Assembly (NCBI GenBank): GCA_949948985.1 | Contig: CATLIG010000001.1 | Span: forward strand, 62,001 to 126,000 | Direction: 5' to 3' | Source: an uncultured Clostridia bacterium | Lineage (GTDB): Bacteria > Bacillota > Clostridia > Lachnospirales > CAG-274 | DNA length: 64,000 nucleotides | Program-made: the position numbers and the translations under genes | The notes under the pieces: model-generated | Seen by the model: the letters and a program-made list of their open reading frames with translations, nothing else | Told to the model about the DNA's origin: nothing | The model's database searches: none | In this document: positions 53,425 to 61,100 of the stretch, piece by piece | Layout: each line of letters opens with the position of its first letter | Numbering within the stretch: position 1 is the stretch's first letter

Positions 53425-54501
53425 ATATAAAACATCATATTCAATAAAAATATCACTTCCTATATTTTGAATATCCTCAGTCCTTAGGGAAAAACATTTA
53501 TCAGCTGTATCCGTTCCCAATCCTCCTACAGGAGTTTTGGATTTTAATCCGCCGAAAATTTTAGGAGCGATATACGCGTGTACTTTATTAACTATACCTG
53601 CCTTCAGGGCAGAATAATTAAGTTCTCCCCCACCCTCTAAAAGCACGCTGTCAATGCCTTTTTCACCAATAATTTTAATAAGTCCCTTTAAGTCTGTTTT
53701 TTCAGAATCTGTGTTTATTACAGTTATGCCCAGACCCTCCAGATATTTTTTCTTTTCACTGTCATAATTTTTCCCTGTAGCTATAATTGTTGGAATGTTT
53801 CCCGCTGTTTTTACTATATTGCTCTCAATAGGAATTCTAAGATAAGAATCGCATATTATTCTTGTCGGGTTGACTCCATTTTCAATACGGCAGGAAAGCA
53901 AAGGATTGTCTGATATAACGGTTCCTATACCGACCATTATACCGCTTAAACGGTTTCTCGTTTTATGAACATGTTCTCTTGCTTTTTCACCTGTTATCCA
54001 TTTCGAATGACCTGTGTATGTCGATATTTTTCCATCGGCGGTCATAGCGTATTTCATAATAACGAAAGGCGTTTTATTTTTTATATAATGAAAAAACACT
54101 TCGTTTAGTTTTCTGCATTCTTTTTCAAGAACGCCTGTTATAACCTCTATTTTGTTTTCATTAAGAATTTTTATGCCTTTATTTTCAACAATAGGATTAT
54201 CGTCGGTACAACCAACAATAACTTTTTTAATACCGCTTTTAATTATTATTTCCGTGCATGGAGGAGTTTTTCCGTAATGACAGCAAGGTTCAAGATTAAC
54301 ATACATCTCCGCCCCTGTCATATCCTCACCGCAGTTTAGTATAGCGTTTCTTTCAGCGTGAAAACCGCCATATCTCTCATGAAAACCCGTGCTTATAACT
54401 TTTCCGTTCTTTACAATTACCGCCCCGACCATAGGATTTGGATTTACATAGCCTTCTCCTTTTTTCGCAAGCTCAATAGCCATCTTCATATATTTTTCCA
54501 T
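53422..54501 (-). CDS. ribD: Bifunctional diaminohydroxyphosphoribosylaminopyrimidine deaminase / reductase
   Basis: Deaminates and then reduces the pyrimidine intermediate of riboflavin synthesis. 359 residues: deaminase domain (1-145) with the zinc site HAERN and PCCHYGKTPPCTE and the NPNPMVGAVIV start; reductase domain (146-359, DHFR-like) with TADGKISTYTGHSKWITG and LLEGGGELNYSALKAG. The ATG at 54501 follows GGGGG; the longer frame to 54564 reads through the FMN terminator hairpin and is not real. The final codons end in a family B repeat: TAT-TAG uses its terminal sequence. Confidence 0.96.
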   Translation of the reverse strand: MEKYMKMAIELAKKGEGYVNPNPMVGAVIVKNGKVISTGFHERYGGFHAERNAILNCGEDMTGAEMYVNLEPCCHYGKTPPCTEIIIKSGIKKVIVGCTDDNPIVENKGIKILNENKIEVITGVLEKECRKLNEVFFHYIKNKTPFVIMKYAMTADGKISTYTGHSKWITGEKAREHVHKTRNRLSGIMVGIGTVISDNPLLSCRIENGVNPTRIICDSYLRIPIESNIVKTAGNIPTIIATGKNYDSEKKKYLEGLGITVINTDSEKTDLKGLIKIIGEKGIDSVLLEGGGELNYSALKAGIVNKVHAYIAPKIFGGLKSKTPVGGLGTDTADKCFSLRTEDIQNIGSDIFIEYDVLY

Positions 54502-54532
54502 ATAAAACCCCCTTGTATTATTTTTTATACGC

Positions 54533-54562
54533 AAAAAAACCCAAAACACCAATTTTGGGGAC
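54533..54562 (-). terminator. Intrinsic terminator of the FMN riboswitch
   Basis: On the minus strand CCCAAAA-TTGGTG-TTTTGGG is followed by TTTTTTT. It lies between the aptamer and ribD, as expected for a transcription-terminating expression platform. Confidence 0.85.
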
Positions 54563-54595
54563 AAAAAGACAAATCAATAACAATATTAATTAAAA

Positions 54596-54730
54596 TCTCC
54601 TTTCATCCGGACTATACCGTCGGCTTTGGAATTTCACCAAATCATGCCCTTAAAATGCCGAAGAGGCATTTTAAAAAGCTCGCAGGCTATAACTGCCGGT
54701 AGGGAATTTCACCCTGCCCCGAAGATGTTT
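54596..54730 (-). promoter_or_regulatory. FMN riboswitch (RFN element)
   Basis: The minus strand shows the RFN consensus: TCTTCGGGGCAGGGTGAAAT, TCCCTACCGGC, a GCCTGCGAGC stem, a variable hairpin (AAAATGCC...GGCATTTT), GGTGAAATTCCAAAGCCGAC and GGTATAGTCCGGATGAAAGG. When FMN binds, it should favour the downstream terminator and shut off ribDE(BA)H. Confidence 0.98.
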
Positions 54731-54877
54731 ACAGACCTATTATCAAATCAATTACAACAAAACGATAACAGAATAAAACAATTACAACTTTAATAAATCT
54801 GACATATAAAGAAGTATTTCATTATTTCCCGCTGAAAATTTTCCAACTTGCTGTAAATTTAAAAATAGGCTTATTTA

Positions 54878-54906
54878 AGTATACACCTTTACATATATAT
54901 AATCAA
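54878..54906 (-). promoter_or_regulatory. Candidate promoter of the riboflavin operon
   Basis: On the minus strand TTGATT and TATACT with a 17 bp spacer, about 140 bp upstream of the aptamer. Confidence 0.4.
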
Positions 54907-54952
54907 GAGTTTTTATATACATAAAAAAATAATACTATATTTTGAGATTTTA

Positions 54953-55044
54953 TATAGTAAATCAACTTGAAAACGAGAAAAAGGAGGAGAGCTAAAAAAG
55001 GATTTTTAGCCGCCGAACTTACTTATTTTTAAGTTGATTGACTA
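54953..55044 (+). repeat. Family B palindromic repeat, 92 bp, upstream of the tRNA
   Basis: TATAGTAAATCAACTTGAAA ... TTTTTAAGTTGATTGACTA ends, core with AAAAAGGATTTTTAGCCGCC. Confidence 0.82.
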
Positions 55045-55099
55045 GACCTGTTCAATAAATTTCCTGTAAAAATTAAAATATAAATTATAAATTTTACCC

Positions 55100-55128
55100 T
55101 TGACATATCTCTCCCTATATGGTAAAAT
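55100..55128 (+). promoter_or_regulatory. Promoter of tRNA-Val
   Basis: TTGACA (55100-55105), 17 bp spacer, TAAAAT (55123-55128); transcription would start about 25 nt before the tRNA. Confidence 0.75.
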
Positions 55129-55161
55129 AATATTTGTAATTAATTAATAGATTTTTTTTGT

Positions 55162-55234
55162 GGGAGCATAGCTCAGCTGGGAGAGCATCTGCCTTACAAG
55201 CAGAGGGTCATAGGTTCGAGCCCTATTGTTCCCA
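55162..55234 (+). tRNA. tRNA-Val (anticodon TAC)
   Basis: 73 nt cloverleaf: acceptor GGGAGCA/TGTTCCC with one G-U pair, D arm GCTCAGCTGGGAGAGC, anticodon stem TCTGC/GCAGA enclosing CTTACAA (anticodon TAC, reading GUA and other GUN codons), T arm with GGTTCGAGCC. The 3' CCA is not encoded. Confidence 0.96.
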
Positions 55235-55239
55235 TATAT

Positions 55240-55274
55240 AAAAAAGCTGTCGCTTTTGCGATAGCTTTTTTATG
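55240..55274 (+). terminator. Intrinsic terminator of tRNA-Val
   Basis: AAAAAGCTGTCGC pairs with GCGATAGCTTTTTT across TTTT, 6 bp after the tRNA. Confidence 0.85.
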
Positions 55275-55361
55275 TGTATTTGGCATCATAGTTCCAAAAA
55301 TATAAGATCTCTTCGGAAACTGGCAAATTGACAGATAAGTGCAGATTTTGCTGATAGGCGA

Positions 55362-55471
55362 AATTAAATTTTCGCCGTAATACTCGCGGTGGTATTTCAA
55401 GAAAATTTAGTAAGGCATATCGAGAAAAAATGTGCTTAGATGGCATTTTTTATGTTTCTGAGGAGGTCTAT
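55362..55471 (+). repeat. Family C repeat, copy 2
   Basis: Nearly identical to 29809-29920 (ATTAAATTTTCGCCGTAATA at the start, TGTGCTTAGATGGCATTTTT in the middle). It fills the spacer between the tRNA terminator and the TIM-barrel gene. Confidence 0.8.
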
Positions 55472-55551
55472 ACAATACCGCAGAGCGTAAAAACAGGAGT
55501 TTAAAAAGCAACCTCCTGTTCGGTTTATATTTATAAAAGAGGTGATTTCAG

Positions 55552-56406
55552 ATGGCGTTTGGTATGAGAGGACACGACTTAGGAGGAAAACAAAATTTCT
55601 CTGATTTTTTGGAAAAAGTAAAAAAAAATAATATAAACTTTGTACAGCTTGCCTTTAAAAAATCTATATCTGACGAGGATTTTTCTTTGGGAAATTACAA
55701 CCCGGGATTTGCCAGCTATATAAAAAAAGGACTTGATAAAAATGACATACACGTGGCAGTTTTAGGCTGTTATATAAACCCTGCAAATCCTATTGAGGCA
55801 AAACGTCAGGAAGCTGTTAAAACATTTATAGAACATCTTAAATATGCCCGTATGATAGGGGCGGATATGGTAGGTACAGAAACAGGCAGATATGACCCTG
55901 ACCTTAAAATAGTTCCTTTCACATATACGGAAGGGTGCTATCAGCTTCTGCTGAAAAGTATGAGAGAAATTGTTCAGGCAGCGGAAAAACTTGGAGTAAT
56001 AGTAGGTGTGGAAGGAGTTGCCACGCATACTCTTTATAGTCCTGAAATGATGAAAAGATTTCTTGAGGATATAAATTCACCTAATGTAGAAGTAATTCTT
56101 GACCCTGTAAATTTAATAGATGAAAATAATTATAAAGAGCAGGAAAAAGTAATAGACAGAGCATTTGAATTTTATGGTGACAGAATATCCGTAATTCATA
56201 TAAAAGATTTCGCCCTTGAAGATGGAAAGGTAAAATATGCTCAGGTAGGCGAAGGACTTTTTAACTATGAGAATCTGTTCCATCATCTTAAATTTAAAAA
56301 GCCACATATTACAATGTTAGTTGAAAACTCAAATGAAGAGCGTTTTCACAGTGACTGTGAATATCTTCAGAAAATATATGATAACATTCAAAAAGAAACC
56401 AATTAA
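55552..56406 (+). CDS. Sugar phosphate isomerase/epimerase-like TIM-barrel protein
   Basis: 284 residues of the AP_endonuc_2 (xylose isomerase-like) TIM-barrel fold, as in sugar isomerases and epimerases. Candidate metal ligands are Glu in VGVEGVATHT, Asp in VILDPVNLID, His in SVIHIKDFAL and Glu near TMLVENSNEE, i.e. the usual E-D-H-E set with the DPVNL strand. The ribosome site AAAGAGGTGA is adequate. The substrate is unknown; in a pectin degrader a sugar-acid or ketose epimerase is plausible. It is monocistronic, with a family A repeat downstream. Confidence 0.85.
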   Translation: MAFGMRGHDLGGKQNFSDFLEKVKKNNINFVQLAFKKSISDEDFSLGNYNPGFASYIKKGLDKNDIHVAVLGCYINPANPIEAKRQEAVKTFIEHLKYARMIGADMVGTETGRYDPDLKIVPFTYTEGCYQLLLKSMREIVQAAEKLGVIVGVEGVATHTLYSPEMMKRFLEDINSPNVEVILDPVNLIDENNYKEQEKVIDRAFEFYGDRISVIHIKDFALEDGKVKYAQVGEGLFNYENLFHHLKFKKPHITMLVENSNEERFHSDCEYLQKIYDNIQKETN

Positions 56407-56428
56407 ATCCACAGAAGTCAATTTTTAA

Positions 56429-56676
56429 AAACCATAGACCCTGTCCCACACCCTGCAAGGGACAAAAGTCCCTTGACCCTAAACGCAAAATATTCGCTTT
56501 GCTATTAATAATTTAAATTATCAGAAAATTTGATTATTGCTGCATTTTTTATTTCAATTTTAAAATCGACTGTAATCTTATGTTCTGCCACTTTCTTTAT
56601 ATTTTTAATTTTAAAGTTTTTTGCCCCGCTTTTTTACAAAAAAGCGGGCGGGTTTGGGTAGCGCCCAATGTTTTAC
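56429..56676 (+). repeat. Family A composite repeat, fullest copy
   Basis: All modules are present: ACCCTGTCCC and AGGGACAAAAGTCCCTTGAC, the AAACGCAAAATATTCGCTTT part, the AT-rich module ending TTTTAAAGTTTTTTGCC, and the terminal CCCGCTTTTTT/AAAAAAGCGGG and TTGGG/CCCAA hairpins. Confidence 0.78.
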
Positions 56677-56699
56677 CTTTAAATCATCTCTCTTGATTT

Positions 56700-57254
56700 T
56701 TATAGTAACATTATTATCATTACTCCCGCAAACATAAATGCTCCCACAGCATAATATTTTCTTTTTTCATCATAACTGTTTTTTACAATACATTTTCTGA
56801 CAGCAAATACTCCTATAATAAAACACAAGCTGATTAAAGCAAAATTCCATAATGAATAAAGCCTGAAAATTTCTAAAATCCCCTCTGCTCCCATACACTT
56901 TATAACAAAAGCGGAAGTAAATCCAACGCTCAGACCTTTCACCAGAATTAAAAAAAATACTCCTATAAAACCAAATTTAATAAATCCGCATAACCATATA
57001 AAAAAAACCATACTGCCGCATTTCAAAAACCTGTCAAAAAAATCAAATCCATTGTTTAAACCACCTTCACCAAATACTGTCCATACTCCCGATAAACGCT
57101 CAAATTCAGAACTTTCAATGCCATTCAACATAAACGTTCCAAAAATAACCCCAAGAGCAAATACAGCCGCTGTAATAATAAAAATAAGATTGTTAAATCC
57201 CATAACCATACCAAAAAAGTTTCTTTTTCTTTTCGCAAGCCTTTTTGTCCTCAT
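56700..57254 (-). CDS. spoIIM: Stage II sporulation protein M
   Basis: Part of the SpoIIDMP peptidoglycan-degrading complex that drives engulfment of the forespore; SpoIIM is the membrane scaffold. 184 residues with about five hydrophobic helices (residues 22-42, 80-105, 110-132, 140-160, 166-184), an N-terminal basic cluster and the FFIWLCGFIKFGFIGVFFLILVKG region typical of SpoIIM. The ATG at 57254 follows AAAGGGTGA. It is monocistronic here. Confidence 0.88.
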   Translation of the reverse strand: MRTKRLAKRKRNFFGMVMGFNNLIFIITAAVFALGVIFGTFMLNGIESSEFERLSGVWTVFGEGGLNNGFDFFDRFLKCGSMVFFIWLCGFIKFGFIGVFFLILVKGLSVGFTSAFVIKCMGAEGILEIFRLYSLWNFALISLCFIIGVFAVRKCIVKNSYDEKRKYYAVGAFMFAGVMIIMLL

Positions 57255-57329
57255 AAAAATCACCCTTTTTCTTTGTACAAGTATATGAGCGTACTATCTT
57301 TTTAATACCAGCAAATAAAAAAAATAAAC

Positions 57330-57749
57330 TTATTCATCAACGGATATTTCATCTGTTGGGGAAGAAGATAATTTGCTTTTACAGCGTTTATTTTCCGCCC
57401 AAATTTCTGTAACTGTTTCTTGTATTAATATTTTTCCGTTATCTGTCGTTTTTCTATAAAAATTTAAAAGGTTACTTTCATCTATAGTTAATGAAATCGG
57501 ATTTTCTTTTATAGTTATCCTGTTTTGGATATTATCATTTTTCATATCATTTCCTGATATAAGCCAATCTAAAGAAATATCAGGATACGCTTTTTTTATA
57601 GCTTCCAGTGCACCGAATGAGGGTTTTGTCTTGTTTCCCTCCATATCGCTTAATCTTCCTTGATTTATTCCTGTCATAATGCAAAATTCATTTTGTGTTA
57701 ACCCTAGTTCATTTCTGAAAGATTTTATTCTGTCACCTATTGATTCCAC
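57330..57749 (-). CDS. XRE-family transcriptional regulator
   Basis: 139 residues. The N-terminal 62 residues form a lambda-repressor-like helix-turn-helix (IGDRIKSFRNELGLTQNEFC and GINQGRLSDMEGNKTKPSFG), with DISLDWLISG just after it, as in phage or SinR-like regulators. The C-terminal half is an unassigned helical segment (LTIDESNLLNFYRK). It starts at GTG 57749, ten bases after GGGGG. It sits alone upstream of spoIIM, facing the same way; the target is unknown. Confidence 0.8.
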   Translation of the reverse strand: MESIGDRIKSFRNELGLTQNEFCIMTGINQGRLSDMEGNKTKPSFGALEAIKKAYPDISLDWLISGNDMKNDNIQNRITIKENPISLTIDESNLLNFYRKTTDNGKILIQETVTEIWAENKRCKSKLSSSPTDEISVDE

Positions 57750-58130
57750 TCTTTAAAAACCCCCTTTATATGATACCCCAAAAGCAAAAAATATTCAAAA
57801 CATAATATAAAACTATCGATATTATCCATAAACAGATATATAATAAACTTAGTTATAGTAAAACAATAAAAAAATATACAAAATCTGTGCAAGTATAAAG
57901 TTTCGAGAGAAGTCTGGTAAATAAAAATAATACAGTAAAAAAATCTGCTGTAATAAAACCACCAAAAATTATTCATAAGGAGGTTGTCATAAATTAAAAT
58001 GAAAATTTTTATATACTCTGTCATTATAAAATTACTGTAAAAACACTTTCGTATACATTGGCAGAAAGCTGGATTTTGTATTTCAGGCATTCAGTATCTT
58101 TTATATATGATAATAAATACAAATCTACTA
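57750..58130. other. AT-rich spacer upstream of the XRE gene
   Basis: Nothing coding can be supported. A 117-codon minus-strand frame here is hydrophobic, Phe/Ile-rich and without a ribosome site. AGAAGTCTGGTAAATAAAAA and TCTGCTGTAATAA near 57910-57950 match motifs seen in other repeat-filled spacers. Confidence 0.45.
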
Positions 58131-58163
58131 TAAAAAAGACGGCACAAGAACCCTTGTGCCGTC
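58131..58163 (-). terminator. Intrinsic terminator of the pectate lyase gene
   Basis: On the minus strand GACGGCACAAG-GGTT-CTTGTGCCGTC is followed by TTTTTT, 22 bp after the stop codon. Confidence 0.92.
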
Positions 58164-58184
58164 AACCGTATAATTATATACAGA

Positions 58185-61100
58185 TTATTTTTCTGTAGTT
58201 TCTTCCAAAGTGGTTTCTTCTGAAGACTCACTGGTTTCCTCTGAAACTTCTGTAGTTTCTTCTGAAGACTCTTCCTTTGATTTTTCAGCTTTCGCTTTTT
58301 CCTCTACAGACTTTTTGGTTTGGAGAACATCATATATAAGCTTAGCGGCCTCCCCACGTGAAATATTCATTGTAGGATTAACCATACCATTGCTTCCGTT
58401 TATAAAACCAAGACCAACAAGCTTTTCAAAAGGAGCTTTAGCATAAGAAGCTATTAACGAAGCGTCCGCGAATTTGCTTAAATCGCCTGTTTTGTCGCTT
58501 GTGTATCCTATAGCGTCAAGAGTTCTTGCAATTATCGATACAGCGTCCTGTCTTGTAATATTATTTTTAGGAGCAAAAGTAGTTGCTGATGTTCCGTTGA
58601 TAATACCATAAGCTTTAGCTGCGGCAATCTGTGTAGTATAGTAATCGCTTGCCAAAACATCTGTAAAGCCGTGAGCTTCACTTGACGTAATTCCAAGAGC
58701 TTTTACAAGCATTACGGTAAAGTCACCTCTTGTAATTTTAGCGTCAGGAGCAAATGAATTTTCAGTAATACCGTTTACAATACCCTCGTTTACTAAAGCG
58801 GCAACATAAGGTTTTGCCCAACTACCTGAAAGGTCTGCGAATTTATCGGCGCTGCCGTTGTCAACAGGAGCAGACACTATCGGAGCGTTATCACCTGTTG
58901 TATTATCACTTGTTGCGTTATCGCCTGTAGTATTATCGCCTGCTGTGTTATCATCTTTATCAGAATTTGTCTTATCATTAGAAGAATCAGTTTTTGAAGA
59001 CTCATCCTTCGAAGACTCATCCTTGTTATTTGATGATGAAACTGTATTTGAGGAATTGTTCTTTTTAGCAGAACCGCCGCCTCTTCCACCTACAGAATCA
59101 TCTTCATCATTTCTTGAAGTAGTAAGTTCATCAGTAGATACCTCTATAGGGTCTTCATATCCCTCAACACCGGCAATCTTAGCTTTAGCCAAATCGGTAA
59201 GTTCAAGGAAATCCCCTGTAATAAAGTTACCGTCTTCATCCTGTGCAAAGTGACCGTTTTTAATAACAGCATCCATATCAAGACTCTTGAAGAAAGCTTC
59301 TGTAACTTCCTCGCCTGACGGGTTTTTACCATTAATATAGTTGTAATCTTTATAATTAGGATGTTCAACAACAGTTCCGTCAGTTTCTGTTTTAGTAGGA
59401 TAATTTCCTACTCTGTCACTTCCTCCCGGCTGATAAGACACTATACCTTTAATGTCATAATTATAATGCCTTGTACTTGCGCCGCTTGTGTATAATCCTA
59501 CATTAGAACCTGTATTTTTCCAAGATACACAATCTCTTGCTGTAAGCTGAGGATTGGAGTTTGATGAAATACCTGTAGCGTCGTTTAAGAATGTTTTACA
59601 GCCTTTAATATAATGCTGTACAGGAACGGATTCACCGCCGAGTTTAAGACCGTTGTGACCGCCTTTGGATCTCTTCTTGCTTGTTCCGTCAGCTTTAAGT
59701 TCATAACCCTGACGGTAAGAAATACAGTTAATCAGAGTTACAGGAGCGATAGGACCTGTACCTGATTTAGTATATAAGTCCCAACCATCATCAAGATTGT
59801 GGTGAGATACACAGCCTTCAAATACATTGTTGTATCCTACGGTAAGCTTACAGCCAAAACCGTCCGCGTTAATACCCGCAGGGTCTGCGCTGTTCCATAC
59901 CTCACAGTTTTTAATTAAATTGTCATGAGGCCACTGGCTCATTTTTATATAATCTCCGTTTGTTCTTGAGAGCTGGAATCCTGTATCATTGTTATCATAG
60001 AATTTACAGTCCTCAATAACACAATTATTTCCAGAAAGCTGGAAACCTCTTAAATTGTTTCCGGAATGTCTGAAATCAATTCCTTTTACATCCCAGTAGC
60101 TTGCCTCCAATGTCATTCCCAGTACCTCGTACTGAGCATCAATTACAGGCTCAGCGCCCTCGTCTGCTATAAGACGGATGCGCTTTTTGGAAAGACCTGA
60201 TTTTGTTTCAGGAACAGTAATTGTTTTATCTCTCAGATAAACACCGTCCATCATTATGATAGTCTGACCAGCTTTTACAAATCCTAAAGCTGTATCAAGG
60301 TCAAGAGGGTCTTCTTTTGTACCCACGCCTGAAGCAGAACCGTCAGGCGCCACATAAATCGTTTCAAGACTAGCGTCGTAGTTTGAGTTGTGAGTTACAA
60401 CAAATGAGTCTTTATAATCCGCGGTTGACGTAAGAATTTCATATTGGTCTGAAGCCTCGTCAACAATTCTTGGCGTATAAAGGAACTCAAAATTAGTACT
60501 GGAGTTTTCGTTGAGTTTTACAGCGAAAACATTGTTCTTTTTTGATATAACAGCTTGGTTTATAATAACCTTGTTATCTTGTTTGATTGTAAGGTATCCA
60601 CCTGATTTATTACTTGGTTTTATTGTAAGATTGTAGTCTGTTTTAGCTGAAACAGCAGGTGAAGTAACAGAAATCTTAGGTGCTATAGATGTAGCTCCAA
60701 CCTCTTTTGATGTAAGGTCTGTACCTTTGTCTGTTACCCATAATTTAACATTTTCAACTTCCATTTTAGCATAACGGGCACAGAAGAATCCAACATAAAT
60801 ATTATCAGGGTCAATATTTGTCAAAGTTTCGCCATATTCAGGATACCATGACCTTACTTCTGTAGTACCTGTCTGGTGGTCGTAGCAAGTAGCTTTGTAT
60901 CCTCCGTTAATTTTTTCAAGTGTAAGAGTATATTTGTCATTTTCATCAAAGAAATGATTTGTCATTGTAGGAGTAGGTATTTCTCTTGTAGGAGAACCAA
61001 CTTCTGTAGTTCTGAATGACTCACAGCCGTATCTTACACCAAGATTAATACGGTTAATATCTCTGTTCTTTTCAAAAGAACTTGCTTTAGGGTCTTTAGG

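Noticed and set aside
12529-55044. Family B repeats as a CRISPR array or its leader
   Set aside because: Copies are kilobases apart, palindromic, of varying length and have no spacers; no cas genes occur.
55194-55400. 68-codon minus-strand ORF ending ...GTIGLEPMTLCL
   Set aside because: It is the antisense of the tRNA-Val gene; this C-terminal peptide is a well-known false product of tRNA complements.
57737-58090. 117-codon minus-strand ORF upstream of the XRE gene
   Set aside because: Phe/Ile/Tyr-rich translation of an AT-rich spacer with no ribosome site; it also overlaps the GTG start of the XRE gene.
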